From: an uncultured Eisenbergiella sp.
Lineage (GTDB): Bacteria; Bacillota; Clostridia; Lachnospirales; Lachnospiraceae
Direction of reading: 5' to 3'
DNA length: 13,647 nucleotides
NCBI GenBank assembly: GCA_948960675.1
Contig: CARDPF010000056.1
Location: forward strand, 1-13,647
Under the pieces are notes generated by a model. It did not search any database and was not told the DNA's origin. It was given only the letters and a program-made list of their open reading frames with translations. A program made the translations under genes and the position numbers. Below are positions 1 to 6,168 of this stretch, piece after piece. Position 1 is the stretch's first letter, and the number at the start of each line of letters is the position of its first letter.

Positions 1-1
1 C

Positions 2-544
2 CTGTCGCTGCAGAGCGGCTGCGACGAGACGCTGCGGCGGATGAATAGGCATTACACGACGGGGGAATACTATGGGCGGGTGCAGATTTTGCGCAGGGTT
101 TTTGCGGATCCGGCCATAACCACCGATGTGATTGTGGGTTTCCCGCAGGAAACGGAGGAAGAGTTTGCGGCTACCGAGGCGTTTCTGGAAAAGATACACT
201 TTTTTGAAATGCATATTTTCCCGTATTCCAGAAGAAAGGGGACGGCGGCGGACAGGCTTGCCGGACAGCTTACGGCGGCCATAAAGCAGGAGCGCAGCGC
301 CAGGCTTTTTTTGCTGGAGGCAAAGCAGTCCCGGCAGTACCGGGAGCGTTACATAGGCAGGCAGGAAGAAATCCTTGTGGAGGAAAAGAAGACAATCGGC
401 GGCAGGGCATACTGGGTGGGGCATACCAGGACATATGTTTTGGGGGCCTTGGAAGCGCGTAAGACGGATGCCAATCTGGAAAACTGTCTGGTTGGGGGAA
501 TGGTGACAGGACTTTTAACCGATAAAATACTATTGTTAAAGTAA
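2..544 (+). CDS. mtaB: MtaB-type tRNA methylthiotransferase, 3' part (5' end outside window)
   Basis: This is the C-terminal 180 residues of a radical-SAM methylthiotransferase, open from the first full codon at base 2. The family adds a methylthio group to C2 of N6-threonylcarbamoyladenosine at position 37 of tRNAs that read ANN codons. The visible part starts in the radical-SAM barrel with LSLQSGCDETLRRMNRHYTT, followed by TTDVIVGFPQETEEEF and FEMHIFPYSRRKGTAA, all typical of the MtaB/MiaB/RimO superfamily. The tail (about the last 60 residues) fits the TRAM-like RNA-binding domain. The wording of the barrel motifs fits MtaB better than MiaB or RimO, but the diagnostic N-terminal half and the CxxxCxxC cluster motif lie upstream of the window. 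It ends with TAA at 542-544, before the promoter of the next operon. Confidence 0.88.
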   Translation: MSLQSGCDETLRRMNRHYTTGEYYGRVQILRRVFADPAITTDVIVGFPQETEEEFAATEAFLEKIHFFEMHIFPYSRRKGTAADRLAGQLTAAIKQERSARLFLLEAKQSRQYRERYIGRQEEILVEEKKTIGGRAYWVGHTRTYVLGALEARKTDANLENCLVGGMVTGLLTDKILLLK

Positions 545-550
545 AATACG

Positions 551-579
551 TTGAATTTTTTTGGAAGATAGGGTAAAAT
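551..579 (+). promoter_or_regulatory. Predicted sigma-A promoter for the ireB operon
   Basis: A -35 box TTGAAT (551-556) and a -10 box TAAAAT (574-579) are separated by 17 bases and preceded by AT-rich sequence. It lies just after the mtaB stop and 115 bases before ireB. This would start transcription near 586 and give a leader of about 108 bases. It is the best promoter match seen in the first 6 kb. The assignment is inference from box spacing only. Confidence 0.6.
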
Positions 580-601
580 GTGGATAGTTACCAGAAAGTT
601 C

Positions 602-670
602 TGGACGGAAATCGGGCGGGCAAGCCGTCCGTTTGGCAACGCAGGATTATAGCCAAAAGGCGGTTGCCGG
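602..670 (+). promoter_or_regulatory. Structured 5' leader of ireB: two adjacent hairpins
   Basis: Hairpin 1 pairs GGACGG (603-608) with CCGTCC (625-630), extended by one wobble pair. Hairpin 2 pairs GGCAAC (635-640) with GTTGCC (663-668), extended by two wobble pairs. They follow each other with almost no gap and end 16 bases before the Shine-Dalgarno site. No U-run follows, so this is not a simple terminator. No known riboswitch or T-box motif was recognised. Part of hairpin 1 (611-627) reappears inverted at 13581-13597, so the leader may derive from a dispersed repeat. Confidence 0.45.
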
Positions 671-679
671 CGGGGGGCA

Positions 680-696
680 GAATGTGAGGAGATATG
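680..696 (+). repeat. 17-base start-site segment of ireB, identical to that of glnN
   Basis: GAATGTGAGGAGATATG occurs here, ending in the ireB ATG, and again at 6152-6168, ending in the glnN ATG. The AGGAG core is only 2 bases from the start codon, a short spacing. The resemblance extends upstream: both leaders have GGATT, AGCCA and AAAGGCGG in the same order before this segment. Confidence 0.6.
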
Positions 697-957
697 CAGG
701 ATTTAGGCAACACACAATATTTTAAGGTGGAAGCGGAACCGGAGAACGGCGTGAAGGTGATTTTGGATGCCGTTTATGAGGCACTCTCGGAGAAGGGATA
801 TAATCCGGTGAGCCAGATTGTTGGCTACATTATGTCGGGGGATCCCACTTATATTACGAGCCACAAGAACGCCCGTGGGCTGATTATGCGGGTGGAACGC
901 GATGAACTGGTGGAAGAGATACTCAAGGCCTACATTAAGAATAACCATTGGAAATAG
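694..957 (+). CDS. ireB: IreB family regulatory phosphoprotein (UPF0297)
   Basis: An 87-residue cytosolic protein, full length for this family (about 85-90). The sequence carries the family core GYNPVSQIVGYIMSGDPTYI and the tail RDELVEEILKAYIKN. In Enterococcus faecalis, IreB is a substrate of the membrane Ser/Thr kinase IreK and a negative regulator of cephalosporin resistance; threonines near the N terminus are phosphorylated. Here Thr7 is present, but residue 4 is Leu rather than Thr, so only one of the two sites appears kept. The start is fixed by the family's usual N terminus and the AGGAG at 687-691. It is the first gene of the operon and sits 12 bases before ruvX, the same order as yrzL-yrrK in Bacillus. 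No membrane segment or signal peptide is visible. Confidence 0.93.
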   Translation: MQDLGNTQYFKVEAEPENGVKVILDAVYEALSEKGYNPVSQIVGYIMSGDPTYITSHKNARGLIMRVERDELVEEILKAYIKNNHWK

Positions 958-969
958 GGGAAAAGCCGG

Positions 970-1410
970 ATGAGGATTATGGGATTGGATTTCGGTTCCA
1001 AGACAGTGGGCGTTGCGGTCAGTGACCCGCTTTTCGTTACCGCGCAGGGGATTGAGATCATCAGGCGTAAGGAAGAGAATAAGCAGCGCAGGACACTGGC
1101 GCGGATAGAAGAACTGATAGAGGAATACGGGGTTTTTGAGATTGTGCTTGGCCTTCCGGTGAACATGAACGCGTCGGAGGGCGAACGCGTGGAAAAGACC
1201 AGGGAGTTTGCGGACAGGCTCATGCGTCGTACGGGACTTCCCGTGTCTTTTTGGGACGAACGCCTGACTACGGTGGAAGCGGACCGGACGATGATGGAGG
1301 CCAAAGTCCGGAGACAAGACCGCAAAGATTATGTGGATAAGATTGCGGCCGTTCTGATTTTACAGGGCTATTTGGATGCCCGGGCAGCAGGACAGGGACA
1401 GGAAGGATAG
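970..1410 (+). CDS. ruvX: RuvX/YqgF: pre-16S rRNA nuclease, putative Holliday junction resolvase
   Basis: A 146-residue RNase H-fold protein of normal family length. It begins [19 protein letters not shown], the first strand with acidic Asp7. LGLPVNMN (about 60-67) and FWDERLTT (94-101, with Asp96 and Glu97) follow. The final acidic site is in [17 protein letters not shown] (Asp123). These are the expected metal-binding positions. In E. coli, YqgF trims the 5' end of pre-16S rRNA; the resolvase role was inferred from the RuvC-like fold and is less certain. It lies 12 bases after ireB and 6 bases before the DUF1292 gene, so it is probably co-transcribed with both. The ATG at 979 (MGLDFG) is an alternative start but would shorten the first strand. 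Confidence 0.93.
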   Translation: MRIMGLDFGSKTVGVAVSDPLFVTAQGIEIIRRKEENKQRRTLARIEELIEEYGVFEIVLGLPVNMNASEGERVEKTREFADRLMRRTGLPVSFWDERLTTVEADRTMMEAKVRRQDRKDYVDKIAAVLILQGYLDARAAGQGQEG

Positions 1411-1416
1411 AGAAAC

Positions 1417-1674
1417 GTGGAAAAGATAGTTTTTTGCCCCGACGATGGGGAAGCCGTGGAATTTTTTGTGCTGGAGCAGACCAGACTTGGCGGAATCGAC
1501 TACATTTTGGTGGCAGACGGGGAAGGGGAAGAGGCGGAGGCCCTGATTTTGAAGGATACCTCTGCGCCCGGCGATGCGGAAAGCCTGTATGAGATTGTGG
1601 ACGATGACGGGGAACTGGATGCTGTTGCGGCTGTTTTTGAAAGTATGATGGACGACGTGGAATTGGAGAAATAG
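1417..1674 (+). CDS. DUF1292 family protein (YrzB-like)
   Basis: An 85-residue, strongly acidic protein starting with GTG at 1417, preceded by AGGAAGG at 1400-1406. The N-terminal half (EKIVFCPDDGEAVEFFVLEQT, then IDYILVAD) matches the DUF1292/YrzB pattern. The middle (ALILKDTSAPGDAESLYEIVDDDGEL) matches the family's later strands. The biochemical function of the family is not known. The position directly after ruvX is conserved in many Firmicutes (B. subtilis yrrK-yrzB), which supports the call. The C terminus (ESMMDDVELEK) is acidic and may be flexible. No catalytic motif, membrane segment or metal site is visible. Confidence 0.85.
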   Translation: MEKIVFCPDDGEAVEFFVLEQTRLGGIDYILVADGEGEEAEALILKDTSAPGDAESLYEIVDDDGELDAVAAVFESMMDDVELEK

Positions 1675-1715
1675 GACGGACAGGTTTATTTGGACGATCA
1701 ATGGAGGGAATGTAA

Positions 1716-3395
1716 TTGAAGAAAGTAAAAAAATTGAATACGGATGCATCAGGCCTCAAGGTGATTCCCTTAGGTGGGCTGGAGCAGATTGGAATGAATA
1801 TTACTGCCTTTGAATATCAAGACAGTATTGTTGTGGTGGATTGCGGCCTGTCGTTTCCGGACGACGATATGCTGGGGATTGATCTTGTCATTCCGGATAT
1901 TACCTACTTAAAGGAAAATGCCGATAAGGTGAAAGGGGTGGTGATCACCCACGGGCATGAGGATCATATCGGCGCCCTGCCTTACGTTTTGCGGGAAATG
2001 AACATGCCGCTGTATGCCACACGCCTGACGATGGGGCTGATCGAGAATAAGTTAAAGGAGCACAACCTGCTGGGGCATACGAAGCGTAAGGTCATCAAAT
2101 TCGGGCAGTCCGTAAATTTGGGGCAGTTCCGGATTGAGTTTATCAAGACCAACCACAGCATTGTGGATGCCGCCGCCTTGGCGATCCATTCCCCTGCCGG
2201 AACGGTGATCCATACGGGGGATTTCAAGGTGGATTACACGCCGGTGTACGGGGAGGCCATCGACCTGCAGCGTTTTGCGGAACTTGGCAAAAAGGGCGTG
2301 CTGGCGCTGATGTGCGACTCCACCAACGCCGAGCGGAAAGGCTTTACCCAGTCGGAACGCACGGTGGGGAAGACGTTTGACACGATTTTCCACGATCACC
2401 AGGGCTCCCGGCTGATTATCGCGACCTTTGCCTCCAATGTGGACCGGGTGCAGCAGATTATCAATTCCGCGCACCGTTATGGACGGAAAGTGGTGGTGGA
2501 AGGGCGGAGCATGGTGAATATCATTGAGACGGCCATGAGCCTTGGCTGTATCAGCATACCGGACAATACGCTGGTGGATATCGACCGCTTAAAGGATTAC
2601 CCGGATGACCGGACGGTCATCATCACCACAGGCAGTCAGGGCGAAAATATGGCGGCGTTGAGCCGTATGGCCTCCAGCATTCACCGGAAGGTATCCATCG
2701 GGCCCAACGATACGATTATTTTTTCCAGCAACCCGATTCCCGGCAATGAGAAAGCGGTGACGAAGGTTATCAACGAACTGGAAATGAAAGGGGCCGAGGT
2801 GATTTTTCAGGACGTGCATGTTTCCGGACATGCCTGTCAGGAGGAAATCAAGCTGATCTATACGCTGGTGCAGCCCCAATATGCGATTCCGATTCACGGC
2901 GAATATAAGCACCGCAAGGCGCAGGCGCAGATTGCCATGGAACTGGGAATCCCTAAGGAGAACGTATTTATGATGGCGTCCGGCGACGTGCTGGAATTGG
3001 ACGACGAACATGCGCAGCTGACCGGCAAGGTAGCTGTGGGTTCCATTCTGGTGGACGGGCTGGGTGTCGGCGATGTGGGGAATGTGGTGCTGCGGGACCG
3101 GCAGCATTTGGCGGAGGACGGTATCATCATTGTGGTGGTGGCACTGGACGAAGCAACGGGAGAGGTGGCCGGAGGGCCGGATCTGGTTTCCCGGGGATTT
3201 GTTTATGTCAGGGAGTCGGATGAACTGATGGAAGAGGCCCATGGTCTGATGGAGAAAGTGGTGGATAACTGTGTCAGCCGGGGCTGCACGGACTGGGGCA
3301 AGATGAAAACTTCTATCAAAGATGCGCTGGGAGATTTTATTTGGAAAAAAACGAAACGCCGGCCGATGATTCTGCCGGTGATCATGGATGTTTAA
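1716..3395 (+). CDS. rnj: Ribonuclease J (metallo-beta-lactamase/beta-CASP nuclease)
   Basis: A 559-residue protein, about the length of B. subtilis RNase J1. It has 5'-exonuclease and endonuclease activity in mRNA decay and rRNA maturation. The N-terminal metallo-beta-lactamase domain carries VIPLGGLEQIGMN, VVDCGLSFPDD and the zinc motif HGHEDH (79-84). The beta-CASP part shows CDSTNAERKGFT, ITTGSQGE and SSNPIPGNE. HVSGHACQEE and IPIHGEYKH supply later metal and substrate residues, and the remainder is the C-terminal domain. The start is TTG at 1716, after GGAGGG at 1703-1708. The upstream in-frame ATGs (1701, 1710) run into TAA at 1713, so TTG is the only sensible start. It sits inside the ruvX-yrzB-mltG order, where Bacillus has no RNase J gene. 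Confidence 0.95.
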   Translation: MKKVKKLNTDASGLKVIPLGGLEQIGMNITAFEYQDSIVVVDCGLSFPDDDMLGIDLVIPDITYLKENADKVKGVVITHGHEDHIGALPYVLREMNMPLYATRLTMGLIENKLKEHNLLGHTKRKVIKFGQSVNLGQFRIEFIKTNHSIVDAAALAIHSPAGTVIHTGDFKVDYTPVYGEAIDLQRFAELGKKGVLALMCDSTNAERKGFTQSERTVGKTFDTIFHDHQGSRLIIATFASNVDRVQQIINSAHRYGRKVVVEGRSMVNIIETAMSLGCISIPDNTLVDIDRLKDYPDDRTVIITTGSQGENMAALSRMASSIHRKVSIGPNDTIIFSSNPIPGNEKAVTKVINELEMKGAEVIFQDVHVSGHACQEEIKLIYTLVQPQYAIPIHGEYKHRKAQAQIAMELGIPKENVFMMASGDVLELDDEHAQLTGKVAVGSILVDGLGVGDVGNVVLRDRQHLAEDGIIIVVVALDEATGEVAGGPDLVSRGFVYVRESDELMEEAHGLMEKVVDNCVSRGCTDWGKMKTSIKDALGDFIWKKTKRRPMILPVIMDV

Positions 3396-3410
3396 GGAGA
3401 GTAAGAAAAG

Positions 3411-3737
3411 ATGGCTAGAGTGGAGGAGGCCCTGCAGGGATTGATCGGGGCTATTTTGGAATCCGCAGAATACGACGAATTTGACCGGCAGCGTTCCGTT
3501 TTGAATAGCGATCCTGCCCTGAAAGAGCAGGTGGATGCTTACCGGCTGGAAAATTTTGCGCTGCAGCGCTTTACGGATCCGGAGGAATTGCTGGACAAGA
3601 CGGAAGAGTTTGCGAATAAATACGAAGAGTTACGGAAGAATCAGAAGGTGGAATCTTTTTTACGGGCGGAACTGGATTTTTGCAGGATGATTCAGGGAAT
3701 CAACCAGGGAATTATGGAGGCAGTACATTTTGAGTAA
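3411..3737 (+). CDS. YlbF/YmcA family protein
   Basis: A 108-residue, mostly helical and acidic protein starting 15 bases after rnj, with GGAGAG at 3396-3401 upstream. The pattern is that of the YlbF/YmcA family: an N-terminal helix (ALQGLIGAILESAEYDEF), a middle KEQVDAYRLENFALQ, and a C-terminal helix with QKVESFLRAELDFCRMIQGIN. In B. subtilis, YlbF, YmcA and YaaT form the Y-complex, which carries Fe-S clusters and modulates RNase Y-dependent mRNA maturation, competence and biofilm formation. The direct link to an RNase J gene fits an RNA-decay role here, but that is inference. I cannot tell from sequence which of the two paralogues it matches better. Only one Cys (in DFCRM) is visible. Confidence 0.82.
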   Translation: MARVEEALQGLIGAILESAEYDEFDRQRSVLNSDPALKEQVDAYRLENFALQRFTDPEELLDKTEEFANKYEELRKNQKVESFLRAELDFCRMIQGINQGIMEAVHFE

Positions 3738-4149
3738 TCAGGGCAGGAAGAAAAAAAACGGCAATTCGGTGCTGAAGGATCTGGCGGGCGGTGCCGTCGG
3801 CATGGTTTTTAACGTCGTCGTGATTGTGGTGGCGGTGATGCTGATTTACCGCTTTTCCGTGTTTGCCTACCATTATGGGACGCGGGTTTACGGGGAACCC
3901 CCGGTATCTCCGGCGCCGGGGCGGGATGTCACGGTGACGGTGACGGACGGCATGGATTTTGACGGCATTGCCGACATGATCTATGAAAACGGGCTCGTCC
4001 GGGACAGGAATCTGTTCAGGCTGCAGGAGTTTTTATCCAATTATGCCAAGGATGGGTTTGCGGAGGGGACATATACGTTGTCCACGGCCATGACGCCGGA
4101 AGAAATGATGGATGTGATGGCGGGAAGTAGCGAGAGCGACCAGTCATGA
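3730..4149 (+). CDS. Membrane-anchored MltG-like stub without catalytic domain
   Basis: A 139-residue protein that probably starts at TTG 3730, overlapping the YlbF-family gene's end by 8 bases. A GGAGG (3716-3720) lies upstream. The N terminus is basic (GRKKKN), then one hydrophobic segment at about residues 21-45 (GMVFNVVVIVVAVMLIYRFSVF), which predicts cytoplasm-in, outside-out topology. The outer part contains VTVTDGMDFDGIADMIYENGLVRDRNLFR and FAEGTYTLSTAMTPEEMMDVMAG. This resembles the LysM-like N-terminal domain of the MltG/YceG lytic transglycosylase. The large YceG catalytic domain (MltG is about 340-360 residues) is absent. The site is where B. subtilis has yrrL (mltG). The stub has lost, or never had, lytic activity. 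A role in cell-wall synthesis is inferred from position alone. Confidence 0.7.
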   Translation: MSNQGRKKKNGNSVLKDLAGGAVGMVFNVVVIVVAVMLIYRFSVFAYHYGTRVYGEPPVSPAPGRDVTVTVTDGMDFDGIADMIYENGLVRDRNLFRLQEFLSNYAKDGFAEGTYTLSTAMTPEEMMDVMAGSSESDQS

Positions 4150-4817
4150 TCGTGGAAGAGAGAATGCGCACGTTTCTGAATGCTTTGGATAAGGAACAGC
4201 CGGAATGGCTTTTGCAGATAGAGCGGCAGGCCGTTGCAGATAAAATACCGGTGATCCGCAGGGAAACGGGGAGTTTTTTACGTTTTTTATTAACGCTGCA
4301 CCGTCCGTCTTCCATTCTGGAGGTGGGGACGGCGGTGGGGTATTCGGCGCTGTGGATGAGCGAGTACATGCCGCAGGACGGACATATCACTACGGTGGAA
4401 AAATGTGAAAGCCGTGCGGCCAGGGCCAGGGAGAATTTCGGGAGGGCCGGACGCAGTGATAAAATTACCCTGCTTTGCATGGATGCCGGGCAGGCCCTTG
4501 ACCGGCTGGAAGGGCCTTTTGGTTTTGTGTTTATGGATGCGGCCAAAGGACAGTATCCCCGTTTTTTGCCAAAGGTGCTGCGTCTGCTGGCTCCCGGCGG
4601 CCTGCTGGTGTCCGACAATGTGCTGCAGGAGGGGGATATTTTGGAATCCCGCTATATGGTCACACGGCGCGACCGGACGATACATGCCAGAATGCGGGAG
4701 TATTTGTACGAATTAAAGCGTAATCCTGCACTGGAGACGGCAATTCTGCCGGTGGGGGACGGCTTGGCGGTCAGTTACAGGAGGGAGGGCGTCCAAGGGG
4801 GCGGCTTGTCGGAATGA
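4146..4817 (+). CDS. trmR: TrmR-like tRNA 5-hydroxyuridine O-methyltransferase
   Basis: A 223-residue class I SAM methyltransferase of the cation-dependent O-methyltransferase (COMT-like) family. Motif I is ILEVGTAVGYSALWM (57-71). Acidic TVEK (83-86) should hold the ribose of SAM. Metal ligands are expected at FMDAAKGQY (Asp131) and VSDNVL (Asp157, Asn158). In B. subtilis the syntenic gene yrrM (TrmR) makes 5-methoxyuridine from 5-hydroxyuridine at tRNA wobble position 34. The next gene is a TrhP-type hydroxylase that makes its substrate, and this context is the main reason for choosing tRNA over a small-molecule substrate. Both ends overlap neighbours in ATGA (4146-4149 and 4814-4817), implying translational coupling. 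Confidence 0.82.
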   Translation: MIVEERMRTFLNALDKEQPEWLLQIERQAVADKIPVIRRETGSFLRFLLTLHRPSSILEVGTAVGYSALWMSEYMPQDGHITTVEKCESRAARARENFGRAGRSDKITLLCMDAGQALDRLEGPFGFVFMDAAKGQYPRFLPKVLRLLAPGGLLVSDNVLQEGDILESRYMVTRRDRTIHARMREYLYELKRNPALETAILPVGDGLAVSYRREGVQGGGLSE

Positions 4818-6082
4818 ATGAAAACACAAAGAAGCCGGAGCTTTTAATTCCGGCGGGCAGTTTGGAGGTATTGCAGACCGCCGTGCGTTACGGGGCGGAT
4901 GCCGTTTATATCGGTGGGGAAGCTTTCGGCCTCAGGGCGAAGGCAAAGAATTTTGACCTTGCACAGATGGCAGAGGGAATCGGGTTTGCCCGCAAAAGGG
5001 GGGTGAGGGTGTATGTCACCGCCAATATTCTGGCGCACAACCGCGACCTGCCTGCGGCGGAAATTTATTTTGCACAGCTTCGGGATTTGAAGACCCGGGC
5101 CGGGGAGCCTGCAGCGCCGGATGCGCTGATTATCTCCGATCCGGGCATGTTTATACTTGCCAAAAAGGTATGGCCCGGCGCAGAGATTCATATTTCCACC
5201 CAGGCCAACAACATCAATTACGGGACTTTTTTGTTTTGGTATGGCCTGGGGGCAAAGCGGGTGGTCTGCGGGAGGGAGCTTTCCCTGACAGAGATGCGGC
5301 AAATCCGGGAGCGGATTCCGGCTGACATGGAGATGGAAAGCTTTATTCATGGCGCCATGTGCATTTCCTATTCCGGCCGCTGCCTGTTGAGTAGTTATTT
5401 TACCGGACGGGACGCCAACCAGGGGGCGTGCACCCATCCGTGCCGCTGGAAATATGCGGTGGTGGAGGAGACAAGGCCGGGGGAATATTATCCGGTGTAC
5501 GAAAACGAGAGGGGAACCTACCTTTTTAATTCCAAGGATTTATGTATGGTAGGGCATATCCCTGATCTTTTGGATACAGGGATCGATAGCTTTAAGGTGG
5601 AGGGGAGGATGAAAAACGCCCTCTATGCGGCCACGGTTGCAAGGACATACCGCAGGGCCATCGACGATTGCCTCAAATCCGTGGAAACCTACCGGGCGCA
5701 TTTGGGGTGGTACCGCCGGGAAATCGCGAAATGTACCTACCGTCCGCCTACCACTGGTTTCTATTATGGAAAGCCGGATGAAACCACACAGATTTATGAT
5801 AACAGCACGTACCAAAGCGACGCCGTTTATCTGGGGATTGTCTATGAAAAGGATGCGGCAGGGCGCGTGCGGATTGAGCAGCGCAATAAGTTTTGCACCG
5901 GGGACCGGATTGAGATCATGAAGCCGGACGGCAGGGACATTGCCGTGGTGGTGGAAAAGATCGAGGACGGGGAGGGCAGGCAGATGGAAAGTGCCCCCCA
6001 TCCCAAACAGGTCTTGTGGCTGACCCTTTCCGGGGGAGGGGCGGAATGCTTCGACCTGCTTCGCACCGGGAAGGGGAGATAG
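4814..6082 (+). CDS. trhP: U32 family protein, TrhP-like tRNA hydroxylation protein
   Basis: A 422-residue protein, about the length of B. subtilis YrrO (TrhP2). It was named peptidase U32 historically, but TrhP/YegQ proteins support prephenate-dependent hydroxylation of U34 to 5-hydroxyuridine in tRNA. The N-terminal barrel starts PELLIPAGSLEVLQTAVRYG and continues with GADAVYIGG and STQANN. The U32 signature (ESFIHGAMC...GRCLLS) spans 175-193. Cys183, Cys190, Cys206 and Cys210 form the four-cysteine set thought to hold an iron-sulfur cluster. NSKDLCMV and FKVEGRMKN follow, then a small C-terminal barrel-like domain from about residue 330. The start overlaps trmR in ATGA. Bacillus has two U32 genes here; this window has one. 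Confidence 0.87.
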   Translation: MNENTKKPELLIPAGSLEVLQTAVRYGADAVYIGGEAFGLRAKAKNFDLAQMAEGIGFARKRGVRVYVTANILAHNRDLPAAEIYFAQLRDLKTRAGEPAAPDALIISDPGMFILAKKVWPGAEIHISTQANNINYGTFLFWYGLGAKRVVCGRELSLTEMRQIRERIPADMEMESFIHGAMCISYSGRCLLSSYFTGRDANQGACTHPCRWKYAVVEETRPGEYYPVYENERGTYLFNSKDLCMVGHIPDLLDTGIDSFKVEGRMKNALYAATVARTYRRAIDDCLKSVETYRAHLGWYRREIAKCTYRPPTTGFYYGKPDETTQIYDNSTYQSDAVYLGIVYEKDAAGRVRIEQRNKFCTGDRIEIMKPDGRDIAVVVEKIEDGEGRQMESAPHPKQVLWLTLSGGGAECFDLLRTGKGR

Positions 6083-6151
6083 GACAATTTGGGCGGAGGA
6101 TAACGCATTTTTGGGATGCCCGCGGATTCGTAGGAGCCATAAAAGGCGGGG

Positions 6152-6168
6152 GAATGTGAGGAGATATG
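6152..6168 (+). repeat. 17-base start-site segment of glnN, identical to that of ireB
   Basis: This is the second copy of the segment at 680-696. It contains the glnN Shine-Dalgarno site and ATG. The preceding 30 bases (6122-6151) also resemble the ireB leader, with GGATT, AGCCA and AAAGGCGG in the same order. I see no clear terminator or sigma-A promoter between trhP and this point (6083-6165), so read-through from the upstream operon is possible. Confidence 0.55.

Noticed and set aside
703..1317. A 204-codon minus-strand open frame across ireB and ruvX
   Set aside because: It is a shadow of two conserved genes; low-complexity His/Arg-rich translation without family features.
6083..6165. 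Terminator or promoter between trhP and glnN
   Set aside because: Only a 4-bp stem (GCAT/ATGC) and no -35/-10 pair at normal spacing were found, so neither can be supported.
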